64,000 bases of DNA from Fasciolopsis buskii (taxonomy: Eukaryota; Platyhelminthes; Trematoda; Plagiorchiida; Fasciolidae): the NCBI GenBank assembly GCA_008360955.1, contig LUCM01011787.1, positions 1 to 64,000 on the forward strand. Reading direction: 5' to 3'. A program made the translations under genes and the position numbers. The notes below the pieces were generated by a model. It saw only the letters and a list, made by a program, of their open reading frames with translations, was not told the origin of the DNA and ran no database searches. Shown in pieces: positions 36,695 to 47,490 of the stretch. Position 1 is the stretch's first letter; each line of letters opens with the position of its first letter.

Positions 36695-39290
36695 TTAGCT
36701 GTGCACTGCGAGACTCTACCTTAACGTGGTTTGATGGCTGGCGTCCTCATGACCCATACGCTACACAATATGACCTATCTTAGGCCGAGGATTCAGTCAT
36801 GCCTGGGAGGTCAGTTGTCAGAGGTCTAACAAAAGTAGCCTCTTGGTTCTCCAGGTTTGGGGTTTATTTGAACTGGCAACTCAGTCAGAAAAGTGAATAA
36901 AAGAACATTGTCCGAGTACATTGGCTTCCATTCAGCCACTCCGCACTGCTTTGCAGGCAGGTCCTTATTAAAACCAGCTTTGGTTTAGAACCCTAATCGT
37001 TTTTCTGCTTAGGGGCTGGACTGCCCAGCATTATCCGCCCACCACTTCCGTGAGCTACCTACCTACAGATACTTCCATATTGCATCGGTCGTCGCGTACG
37101 ATAATCAGGACCGCACTGTTCATTGCTTCGAGAGGGATGGATGGTGATAAGCATGGTACTACTCATATTTCTCTCATTCAATCTGTCTCTTCTGTCTCTA
37201 ACCCAGTCTCTTTGCCCCTTCTGCCTACCCGTAGTATCTCCATTGATAACACGCCCTACACTTGTGACAGTTTATTGTCAAGTAGTGTAGTAGGTGGTTT
37301 TCAGTCTGTTAGCTCACATTTTCTCAAGCCTTGTCAGCCTCTGAATCTGGGTTCCTTCAATGTGCGCACTTTAATGCAGGCTGGCCAACAGGCGTGTTTG
37401 GCTCTGACAGTGGACTCACTTTCGATTGATGTCTGCTGTGTGAGTAAAACACGAATTCAGGACTCGAGTAGAGTAATTCAGCTAACTGCGCCGAACGTCT
37501 CGTCAAGATATTTTCTTCGCACTTCAGGAGACGAAGCAGCTCAAGCTGTGGGTCAGCGCGGTGTATGAATAGTCTTGAGTAAGAAGGCTGAAGTAGCCCT
37601 TCTAAACTGGATCCCAGTCAGCAGTCGCTTGTGTGCCGTAAGACTGCTGGGATCAGTCGGCGTCCCAAAGGATAGTTGTGGTAAGCGCAGCTGGTTTGCC
37701 ATCTCGGCATACGCCCCAATAGACTGTAGCACTTGCATGGAAAACGACGAGTTTTACGATGACCTCGTCACCCCTGTTCGGAAGAGCAAACGGTCTGACG
37801 TTGCAGTGGTGGCAGATTTTAATGCACAATTTGGAAAATTGAGTGCTTGCTTAGGTGGGTGTTACACCTTGCCCGCTCAGCATACAAATAATGGCAACAG
37901 GCTTATCCAGTTTTGTTCAGACAATCGTTTATTTATGTCTGGTACGCATTTCCGACACAGTTTGCGTCGCACATCAATGATACCCTAATTCGGCAAATGC
38001 CCTGTGTCGGGTGGACCATATCACAGTAAACTGCAGTTGATGCTGTTCCGTCCAGAACTATAGGTCCTACCGGCCAAAACGGACCATGCGTTGGTTTTAA
38101 TGCGATTTTCGTTGCAGCTGGATGGTCATAGACACAGACCGCGGGCCCGGTTGGTCATAAAATCTGTGTGATTCGGCTGGTCGCACTAATTATGAATAGA
38201 AACTACTAGAAGAACGGATTGCTTCGACGAGCAGCATTATTGATGAGCAGTGGAATTAAGTCAAACAGGCGATGCATTCGGCGGCATATTTCACTTGCCT
38301 TCCTAGATCCAATGTCCATCTCTCTCTCTCTCTCCCTCTCTATAATCACTGTGACTAATGGAACAGAAGCATCAGATTCCTAACTAGGGGGGGGGGATAA
38401 GATGTTACGATACAGCGTCAAGCAAAGATAAGTATTAAGAAAGACCGTGAAAGCTGGGGGTTAAGCTAGCCGAAGGAATGGAAGTACCATCTGCACCAGG
38501 TGACAGTCAGACTTTATAAGCTTATAGTCGACACTCGTGGGCGGCGAGCTTTGGTTAGTGGAATCGTATGCGGTAGAAATGGAGAACCCATTCGTGGCAG
38601 ACAGCAAAGACTGGGCCGTTTGACTGAACACTTCAAGGAGCGGATTAGCTGCCGTACGCTAACTTAACGACTGTGAATCCTTGGGAGATGCCTCTTGACT
38701 TCCCAACGGAAGTGAAAATAGAGTCAGACCTTCTACTAAAGCGGTTGAAGTCGCTTTGTCTCGGCGAGCGCCGACCAGTTCTTCTGAAACTGGGTAGAGA
38801 GGCCCTGATAAAGGCACTAACCTCCCCACTCCGTGGTGTCTCGAGCGAGGAGCGTGGAGAGGATCACTGATTGTACCCATGCTCAAGAAAGAAGCACGCA
38901 GTGATTATAGTAACCATCGTAGGATTACTTTATTTCCGGTAGCCATTGAGGACCTAGCTTGGATAATGTTGCGCCGTTTGCGAGAGTAACATCCGCGAAC
39001 AGCAGGTTGGATTTCGTTCAGCCCTAGATTGTGTTTACCATATTTTCATCCTTCGCCAGTTGCTCAGAACGCGCCGCATTCACAGTCACCATGCCATCGC
39101 AATTCTTCTCGATTTGAAAGTCGCTCTTGACTCAGTCGACCGGGCAGCGTTATTCAATTCTCTTCCTCGGAAGGTTATGCTAGTAAGTTTCGTCAACCTC
39201 TTGCGAACATTGTGCATGCGCATCTGTGGTTACATGAGAGCATATGGTGAGCTGTCAAGTTCATTCGAAACGACTGGCCATGTGTGACAA
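36695..39290 (+). mobile_element. RTE-like LINE, copy 1: endonuclease and N-terminal half of reverse transcriptase
   Basis: Homology with copy 2 (42190-45270) begins near 36695 in a leader. The endonuclease (37350-38035) opens LNLGSFNVRTLMQAGQQ and runs through CCVSKTRIQ, SRLCAVRLLGS, FAISAYAP and VVADFNAQFGK, the catalytic GDFNAQ block with Gly-Asp altered to Ala-Asp. Its last part (DHITVN...) is split by stops and frameshifts. The RT starts at 38665 with NPWEMPLDFPTEVKIE and continues with REQQVGFRSALDCV, IAILLDLKVALDSVDRA and YGELSSSFETTG. Homology stops at about 39290, just before the SGVRQGCPxSPxLF and YADD motifs. The copy is thus 3'-truncated or interrupted. RTE clade is inferred from motif style. 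Confidence 0.82.
38319..38341. repeat. (TC)n microsatellite
   Basis: A run of tctctctctctctctccctctc inside the decayed RTE copy 1; a G10 homopolymer follows at 38387-38396. Confidence 0.9.
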
Positions 39291-39811
39291 GGTTACTGAG
39301 TCATACGGTTGAAACTTTAGAATAGGCACTGAATGTGATAAATCACTGTGGTTGGGACTTGTTTTGCACATGCCCGTAGAACGACTGCGTCGCTGTACGC
39401 TGTTGTTCGAGGCAGGCAATAGTTGGAGGATAGAACGAGATGGCCAGTTAGTGATATGGCAAAAGGGTATAAAAACCGTAACCAACGAATAGCTTATATA
39501 GGTAAAGTTAGACTACCGACCTGGGATCCAGGGGGTTCCCCGTTGTGGTGGTTTGAAACAATGGGTAATATGACTCAGTGCTACAGTGGCTCTGCTGCAC
39601 TCTATGTTCTCTTTTGCACGGTTGTTCAACTTTGTGGTTCTCGATATCGTCTTTCTTTTGAGTGGATGGTCTCGTGAGATAGCAACTAAAACCGGTGCAT
39701 TTTGGTGCACGGTTAGTGGTTGTGCAAACCGAATTGAGTTGTAATGGCCTTTCGCTGTCGCCCGGCTTCTTACCACACTTGACCTAGTGAGGGATTCCGT
39801 GGTTTTATGTC
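39291..39811. other. No recognisable gene
   Basis: Short frames only. Confidence 0.4.
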
Positions 39812-39900
39812 ATCTAAGTTTCGAGCCTCGGTTGCCGTCCCCATCACGTGTAGTGAGCTCTAGTGACTTTGTGACCGTTCCACTACACTTATGCAAGAAA
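39812..39900 (+). mobile_element. SINE family B, 3' fragment
   Basis: It matches the 3' part of the tRNA-derived SINE at 49664-49925. The shared blocks are GTAGTGAGCTCTAGTGACT (GTAGTGGGCTCTAGTGACT in that copy), CACTTATGC (CACTCATGC there) and a following CAAG. The tRNA-like head is absent. Confidence 0.55.
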
Positions 39901-40025
39901 CGGATCGCAGAAAAATGTCTTGTTAGTTAAACTGTCAATGCAGTATATAAAGCTGGAGTGTTTTATGCGATGGATCCATTGTTTGGAATCGTCAGACGGA
40001 TGATGGTCGGTATGGCATCATCTCA

Positions 40026-40661
40026 GTGGTAAAGCACGATCACCTGGTTATTTGCCAAACAATTTGTCATGGCTTACAGTTGAACCAAATTGTCTGCCAG
40101 TCGCATGAAGGCGAGAGAAGGCCCAGGTGTCTCTTAGCAAGTTGCCGTCTACCAGGACCGAAGATACGGCCTCCTAAGCCTCTTCTAGCTACAACTACCG
40201 ACACTGCCTTGTTTACTTTTGCCAGTAACTTACGACCATTATTGGTTACTCGACACAACGGGTTTTTTATGAATTCTCATGGGACATTTCTAATTTTGTT
40301 CCCTCGTTTGCGAATGTACGGTTCCTCCGGGCGCAATATTCTCTCAATGGAGGCGTCGAAGATCTTGCGTATAAGCCCTTTCATCACTGTCTCACCCAAA
40401 ACAGCTCAACCATTTTTGACGGGTTGTCATGTTTTATTTCTAACGTATTGTTATAAGGCTTCTGCAGCACTAGTTGACGGTGTGTTCCGTGTTTTTTCTG
40501 TCTGTCCAGCGGTCATTAAAACTGCAACAAAGCAACAAATTAAAATTGCAGGATTGCGATTGAACGACTGGAGTGTTCGTTTGCCGGAAAGCCTATTTTT
40601 CACCGTCATTGTATCATCGCGGTCGGTACGCCTTGTACAAGTATTACTACGGGACAAGTGA
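40026..40661 (+). pseudogene. Longest open frame outside the host gene; possible Gypsy gag zinc knuckle / protease relic
   Basis: A 211-codon uninterrupted frame. Early in it, C-x2-H-x7-C-x4-C (VCQSHEGERRPRCLLASC) has the shape of the CxxH...C...C knuckle at the end of Gag in mag/K02A2.6-type Gypsy elements. It is followed by a proline-rich linker and then LLVTRHNGFFMNSHGTFLIL, which sits where R(F)LVDTGAxxSVxPP of the protease would be. The Asp-Thr/Ser-Gly catalytic triad is not present. The rest of the frame (from about residue 100) resembles nothing I know. No neighbouring gag or RT motif supports the call, so chance is quite possible. Confidence 0.3.
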
Positions 40662-42004
40662 AACAGATTTCGCATAGTTCATTAGTGAGGTTACTCTCAG
40701 TACTTGTCACCCTATTTCCTGCTTCAAAAACGTGACGCATGTAGAAAGATGAATAGTGCAACTTTGTTCCTCATGTAATGTCAAAAGTGAAAAACCTAAA
40801 TTGTGATTTTCTGTTGTTTCCTTCGGCGAGGAGGCTAACACCTAAAGATCCCGACAGGCGTTCGGTAGTGTTTAACTGTCACCGTGGCCGACCGATCGAT
40901 AAGCATGGAAATTCACTTTGGTGGGACGACCATTACGGCGCGTTGGGATCTCTCGCAGCCATCACGTGACATCATCTATTCCGGATATCATGTTCCTGCT
41001 AGAGATCATAAGGGTAGGAAAGAAACTTTGGAAATCGTTCGCTTGTGGTTGATAAATGTAGGTTAAATGAAGGATTTTGTGGAAACTTCCTTGGAGCAAA
41101 TAGCCGTGATACAGCGCCCATGGAATTTTCGCTAAAATCGTTACCGCGAGAAACGCATCCATCCATGTTCTCTATTTTCATCGACAATTCGTTAGGGGAA
41201 ACTGCCGAAAATCAATTAAAAACAGCTTCTACTTCGAAACCCCATCTGGCTCCCAGCTGGCACTCAGAGCAGGGGCATATCACTGAATAAACAGCCTTAA
41301 CAGGCAAAAACAGTGTTAAAGGCGTGGTGGGCTTTCCTTTGGCAAGCGTTACCGACCTGTCTACAACAACCCCCCATCCCTGCTGATGGCTGAATGCTCA
41401 TCCTGGTACAAGCTGACTTACTGTGGATCGGGCGGCCTAGTAATCCAACGACCCACAACATAACAGATCACGAGATACTAACCGACGCACTCACGATGTG
41501 CACCTCTAATCTGTCCACCCACTCGGAAATTGATAACATGATCGCAGCTGTTCACGGTTCGCTTCCATATCTCAAGCTGACTGACTGAGAGTTCTTTTGG
41601 ACTTCAGCTACGAAGACCTGGGTCACCTGACATGGCCAAGTTAGTTGTACATTTTAACATTCCACGCTGTTCACCTTTATGCGGCTTCTTCAACTTCGTG
41701 GGACGAAACGAGATCGTAGGCGAGAAACGGTTATATGCATTGAAACCTAAAGGTTTGTGCAAAGTAAGTAGTCTCTATTCTGCTAAACGCAACTTGTTTA
41801 TGGTTCGGGTGTACCTTCGCAAAGACTGCAACTTGGGCACCTACCAAAATCTACACTACACTTTACTTGAAGAAAGCACTGGGTCAGTTTTCGGCCGCCG
41901 AGTGCATTTAGAACCCTCTGTTTGTCTCGACTGTTGTCACTCAAAAAACGAGGATCGATTGTTAGCTCAGAGCATTGATTGGTTCCCGATGGTAAGAACT
42001 TGAA
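40662..42004. other. No recognisable gene
   Basis: The 123-codon + frame at 41632-42003 has no domain I recognise. It directly precedes the RTE endonuclease piece and could be its divergent N-terminal part. Confidence 0.35.
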
Positions 42005-42187
42005 ATGTTGGAATCGCCGGCGCGCCTACGGGCCTCTGTCCTCTTCGAAATCCAGTTCGAAGACATCGCCATGAGCTGCAGATGGCGAAGCTACGTACAA
42101 GATTGTCGGTGTCAGTGGAGTATTTCCATCAAATGCGACTGCGCGTTTGTCTGCGCTAAGGTATCCATATGCCTTGGTGGACTGTGA
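42005..42187 (+). mobile_element. RTE-like LINE endonuclease C-terminal fragment
   Basis: The frame gives FEDIAMSCRWRSYVQDCR, then CDCAFVCAKVSICLGG. This corresponds to the end of the RTE endonuclease (xDHIAxSxRWRGxVQDCRS...SDHALVxAxxxLxLGG), with the SDH catalytic triplet changed to CDC. In copy 2 the matching block is IDYIAVSYRWRGSVQDRRSY at about 43510-43578. The fragment abuts the start of copy 2, so copy 2 landed in or next to an older relative. Confidence 0.65.
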
Positions 42188-42189
42188 CA

Positions 42190-45100
42190 ACGAGACCTCG
42201 CCTTGATGTGTTGCGACGGCTTGCGAGCCTCCATGATCCAACGAGCTATACAGGATGGCTTATCCCAAGCCGAAGATCCAATCATGCCTGGAAGGTCAAT
42301 GGGTAGAGGCCTGACGAAGTAGTCTCCTGGTCCTCCAAGTTGGGGGTTGACCTGAGTTAGCAGCTCAGTCGGAAAAACGAGTGGGAGACTAATTGATCCA
42401 AGTAGATGGACTCCCACTCAGCTGTACCCCGCTGCCTTGCGGTCAGGTTCTTGTCAGAACCAAAGGCTTTCGTTGAGAACCCTAATCGTTTTTCTGCTTA
42501 GCGGCTGGACTCCCTAGCAGTACCCGTCCATCAATCCCCACGAGTTACACGCCTACGAATAATTTCATACTGCATCGGTCGTCGCGCAGGATAATCAGGA
42601 CCGCGTTGCCCATTACGTCGAGCAGGGTGGGTAGTGATAAGTATGGTACTGCTCATATTTCTCTCTTTCATTCAACCTGTCTCTTCTATCTCCAACCCAA
42701 TCTGTTTGCCCCTTCTACCTACCCATAGTGTCCGCACTGATAACACGCCCTACACTTGTGACAGTTTATTGTCAAGTAGTGTAGTAGGTGGTTTTCAGTC
42801 TGTTAGCTCACATTTTCTCAAGCCTCGTCAGCCTCTGAATCTGGGTTCCTTCAATGTGCGCACTTTAATGCAGGCTGGCCAACAGGCGTGTTTGGCTCTG
42901 ACAGTGGACTCACTTTCGATTGATGTCTGCTGTGTGAGTAAAACACGAATTCAGGGTTCGAATAGAGCAATTCAACCAATTGCGCCGAATGTCCGGTCGA
43001 GGTATTTCCTGCACAATACGGGAGGTGAATCAGCACAGGCTGTGGGTCAACGTGGCGTAGGAATAGTCTTGAGTAAGAAGGCTGAAGTAGCCCTTCTAAA
43101 CTGGATCCCAGTCAGCAGTCGCTTGTGTGCCGTAAGACTGCTGGGATCAGTCGGCGTCCGAAAGGATAGTGGTGTTAAGCGTAGTTTATTTGTTATCTCG
43201 GCATACGTTCCAACGGACTGCAGCACTGACATAGAGAAAGACGAGTTTTACGATGAACTCGTCATTCTTGTTCAGAAGAGCAAACGCTCTGACATTGTAG
43301 TGGTGGCAAGTGATTTTAATGCACAAGTTGGAAAACAGTGCATCGGTGTCCTGTTTAGGTGGGCGGTGCACCTTGCCTGCACAGCGAACAGATAACGGGG
43401 AAAGACTTCTCCAAATCTGCGCAGACAATCATTTATTCCTATTTAGTACGAATTTCCGACACAGTTCGCGTCACATAGCCACATTGCGCTCTAACTCGAC
43501 AGGTGGTCTGAGTCAGATTGACTATATCGCAGTTAGCTACCGTTGGCGTGGTTCTGTCCAGGACCGCAGATCATATTAGACCACGTACGTCGAATCGGAC
43601 CATACGTTAGTTAAGCAGGGCATTTCAAGGATCAGTTTAGCTGGCCATACGCTATCGTATCTAGTCCGACATCTGCAGCTGTGAATCCTTGGGAGGTGTC
43701 ACTTGATCCCCAAACGGAAGTGGAAATGCAGTCGGATATTCGGCTTCTGAAGAGGGGAAAAGCTGCCGGTCCCAACGACCTTCCCCCAGTTCTTTTCAAA
43801 TTGGGTGGCGAAAGCTCTGGCGAAATCACTTACCTCCTTGCTTTATGGTATATGTAACGATCAGTGTATTACGTTATCTTGGGGTGAGTCACTGATTGTA
43901 CTCAACTTTAAGAAGGGCACACGGAGTGATGGTAGCAATCATCGTGAGATTAGTTTAATTCCGATAGTCACTAAGGTGTTAGCTTCGATTATGCTGCGCC
44001 GTTTGACACCGATTCGCGAGAGTAATATCCGCGAAGAACAAGTGGGATTTCGGCCAGGCCAAGGTTGCATAGACCAGATATTCACTCTTCGACAGATACT
44101 CGAAACGCGCCACGCGCACCGCTGCCCTATGATCGTATTCTTCCTCGACTTTCGACTCTGGATCGACCAGCACTACTCAGTGCTCTCCACCGGAAGTATA
44201 TGCCAACGAAATTTGTGAACCTGTTGCGAGCATTGTACTCGCATACCTATGGTCACGTGAGGGTATACGGTGAACTATCGAGCACATTCGAAACGACCAG
44301 TGGCGTCCCATCTCTCCATTCTTGTTCAACTTCGTCATGGACGAGGTGATGGAAGATGCTTTAGGAGATCTCCGGGATGTAGGAGTGGAACTAGGAAGTG
44401 GGGGGAAGCTGTGCGACCTAGATTACGCAGATGACGTCGTGTGCCTGTTCGAGTCTGCGGACCATGCACAACGGGCACTAGACCGACTGTCGAGATCGGT
44501 TGCTCGGTTTGGCATGTGCTTTGCACCCTCAAAGAGCAAAGTACTGTTACAGGACTGGGCAACATTAGTCCCGAACTGGATACCGGATGGGGAAGGGACT
44601 AACGATTGTAGACCGTTCCACCTACCTTGGTGGCTGCGTGTCCAGCGGTGGTAGCTCGGGATTGGAGGTAAGTATGCGTATATCCAAAGCTCGTGCAGCT
44701 TACGCTGGACTGAAGCACTTGTGGCGTCGGCCTGATATTTCACTGAAGTTGAAAGGTCGTGTGCACTGTGCTGCAGTGCGTTCAGTTCTGTTGTACGGTT
44801 GCAAGACGTGGAGTATGCGTGTGGGTGATGTTCATCGGTTGGAGGTTTTCGACAACCGATGTTTACGTAGTATGGCTAGGATTGGATGAAGTGACCGGGT
44901 GAGTACTATTAAGGTTAGGAATCTGATATTGGGTGCCACTTCTGAGAACAGCTTGTTTCAGCGTATGAAACTCAGTAGACTACGCTCATTGGGTCACATG
45001 TTGCGTATATCGAACACTCGTCTACCATACCGTGCTTTATTTTGGGTTCCTCCCAAGGAATGTTAGGAGCCATGTGGAGGTCAACGGATGACTTGGCAAC

Positions 45101-45270
45101 ATGGGATGAGAAAATATACAGCGAAATCAGGTAATGCAGGCGCCTCATGCCTTCCTGGTTGAGGTCCGAAAGACTCGTCAACTAGCCGGCTGGAGACACT
45201 GAAGGATATGGCAGTGAACCGTGAACAGTGGCGATCGTGCTGTCATTTTCTATCGAATCAGAATGATTGA
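42190..45270 (+). mobile_element. RTE-like LINE, copy 2, near full length (endonuclease, RT, C-terminus)
   Basis: The endonuclease begins near 42830 (LNLGSFNVRTLMQ) and runs in one 253-codon frame (42634-43395) to VVVASDFNAQVGKQ, keeping SDFNAQ. A frameshift follows, then NGERLLQICADNH and IDYIAVSYRWRGSVQD to about 43578. The RT has NPWEVSLDPQTEVEMQSD and RGKAAGPNDLPPVLFKLGG at 43680-43805. Then come NIREEQVGFRPGQGCIDQIFTLRQ (44024-44100) and a frameshifted FDSVDRPALLSAL block. The block LFNFVMDEVMEDAL contains an intact catalytic YADD at 44424-44435, then CFAPSKSKVLLQDW. The C-terminus gives RSTYLGGCVSSGG, RAAYAGLKHLWRRPD, LLYGCKTW and SLGHMLRIS, closing with ETLKDMAVNREQWRSCCHFL and a stop at about 45267. 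About ten frameshifts or stops interrupt it. Confidence 0.88.
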
Positions 45271-46499
45271 AAACACGTGCGTTTGCACAGTTAGACCGTG
45301 TTCCGTATGTTGGCTTTAGCAGCATCTTATGTTTTCCCGCCTGTGTAGGTTCACTCCTTGTTCCCCTTGGATATTCGCTCTTTTTATAGAAACATGTAAC
45401 GGCAGGGGAAAGGCGGCGGTCAGTGAGGCTTGCCTTGCTGTTTAACGCTGAACGATGATAATTGGTGGGCGTTCGAAAGGTACGAAGCAGAAGCGATCAG
45501 ATTGTAGCATACTGTCTGACTACACTGGCCTCAGTTTTTGGAGGACGCAGTGGCGGAAAACCTAGATAAAAATTTACCTTACGTATCCATGCAGTATTAT
45601 TTGGTTCTTCGGAGTGCCATGCATTCCATTGGCTTACTGATTTGCGGTCTAACTTGTTGTGCAGTAACATTTAGGATTTTTGCTGAGCCTGCATCTGCAT
45701 GATGCACGCCAATCCATCCCGGCTGATGGTATGGATAACGAAGTAGAACTCGTAACACGGCATGAAGTTTATGCAAATCCATGTGAAGACCGTGTGATCT
45801 GATGATCTCAACAAGCCTCCAAGATGAAACGCGCTGATTCTATGGTGAACCCCCTCAAGCTCCTTCATCTTTTTAGAGTCGATGGCAGGACCTTAGGTGC
45901 GAGCGAAGCAGTCCACAAAGTTGGCCGTTTGCCCACTCACAATTTTTACTTTCGACTTTTGGCTCTGGACGGAACATTTTGAAGCAGTCTGGGGCCAACT
46001 CTTCTCACAGCTGTTCTGGTTTCGCTCCCCGGATCTATCTCAATAGATTCTCTCAAGTCCTAGAACGTCACAATGCCGGATGGGGCCGGTGCTTTTCTCC
46101 AACCCCATTCGGGATTGACAGGATGTTGCTTTTTCAGTTCTGAGCCCATCTCCTTTTGAACTGTAGTCTGCATCTTCAAAGAGGACTAGTGTATTAACTG
46201 CGGTAACCGTGTGGTATAAGCCTGATCCCGACAGCTTCAGGGATTTTGGCGTTTGACACTTCGCAAGCTGTACAGTGATCTTGAGGAGCAGACACTTGAG
46301 GTGCAGGATAGGTTCGTATCGGTCAAAGTTGAGTCGGACAAATTTCTACCCTGACTGTGGTTAAAAAATCGCTGCGCTTTCAAAAGACCAGCGATCACTT
46401 CGCGCTCTTTTCAATGGCATTATTTATCAAGGTATAGTGCACCTATAAGTAACTTGTACCATCATGCCTCAGATCGGATTAGGACATGATCGACTTCCA
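45271..46499. other. No recognisable gene; start is probably the 3' UTR of RTE copy 2
   Basis: Short frames only. Stretches such as LRKLYSDLEEQTLEVQDRFV near 46255-46315 look protein-like but match no family I can name. Confidence 0.35.
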
Positions 46500-47225
46500 C
46501 CATCCTTCGTCTTCACTAGGGGAGGAACAGGCTGGGTTTCGTGCTGGTCATAGATGTAGCGATCAAATCTTCATCCGTTGACAGCTGTTGGAGCACCATT
46601 TTGCTTTCCAAAGGCCAGGGATCATGCTGTTCTCGGACATCCACGCTGCCCTTGACTCCTTTGATGGGTCTGCACGGTGACATTGTTAAGAGATGGAGTA
46701 CCTTAGATGTATGTCTTTCCTCAAAGTGTTTTGCTGTCATACCTCAGGTTGAGTTAAGCCAGTTTTCGCCAGCCTTCGTTGTCTCCAATGGAGTAAGGCG
46801 GGACTACCGTATATCCCCATTTTTTTCAACTTTGTCATAGAGGATGTTTCACGGAACGCTTTATCTGGTCTTTTAGATTGTGGAGTCGAACTCTTTCCAG
46901 GGAACAGTTTTTGACTTCGAGTATGCCAATGATATCGCCGTGCTGTGTGGAAATGCATAAGCAATTAAACGTGCATTGGACTGCTTGGAGGTTGGGGTTT
47001 CTAGGTACGTTATGTGCTCTGCACCTTCAAAATACAAGGTGCTTCTTCAAGACTAGCAGGAGTTTGACTCTGCACTCACCCTTTGTGGTGATTGGTTGGA
47101 GGAAGTCAGTAGCTTCAAGTACCACGGGAGTCTGATCACACCTAACGGAGGTCTTGTGGAGGAGGTCACATCACGAATTGCGAAAGCCAGAGCAGCTTCC
47201 GCAAATGAGCAGTAGTTAGCTCCTT
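46500..47225 (+). mobile_element. RTE-like LINE, third copy: reverse-transcriptase part
   Basis: In shifting + frames: GFRAGHRCSDQIF (46530-46570), then FAFQRPGIMLFSDIHAALDSFDG, then PIFFNFVIEDVSRNALSGLLDCGVELF. The catalytic motif appears as YANDIAVLC at 46922-46948, so the first Asp of YADD is Asn. It continues with MCSAPSKYKVLLQD, EEVSSFKYHGSLITPNGGLVEEV and RIAKARAAS, after which homology stops at about 47200. The motif style (CGVEL, SAPSKxKVLLQD) is that of the RTE copies above, but the sequence is clearly a different lineage. Dead copy. Confidence 0.75.
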
Positions 47226-47234
47226 TTCATCCAG

Positions 47235-47490
47235 TATTTAATTCAGGTCTGCTGTGATCCAATACTGCAACAACACTTTATACTCTGAAGATGAGAAGCG
47301 CATGCGGAAAGGAGCAACAGCCCTTGCGAGTATGTCCAGTGCACGTTGCGCATGTTTCGTAGATTTCAACAGACACATGAAGCCCTCAGTATAGTCTGGA
47401 TTACACAGCTTCTGTCCATTTGGCATTTCGACGCCTACATCTTGAAGACCTGAAGGTGTCTTCCATTACATCGCGTGGGCCCATTGCATT
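47235..47490 (-). mobile_element. RTE-like LINE fragment in opposite orientation (YADD region)
   Basis: The minus frame from about 47455 to 47238 reads GLQDVGVEMPNGQKLCNPDYTEGF, then CLLKSTKHAQRALDILARAVAPFRMRF and SSEYKVLLQYW. It aligns to the DVGVEL...LCDLDYADDxVCLFESADHAQRALDRL...FGMCFAPSKxKVLLQDW block of copy 2. YADD is degraded to YTEG. It lies against the 3' end of the + oriented third copy, so an insertion or inversion brought two RT palms tail to tail. Confidence 0.75.
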
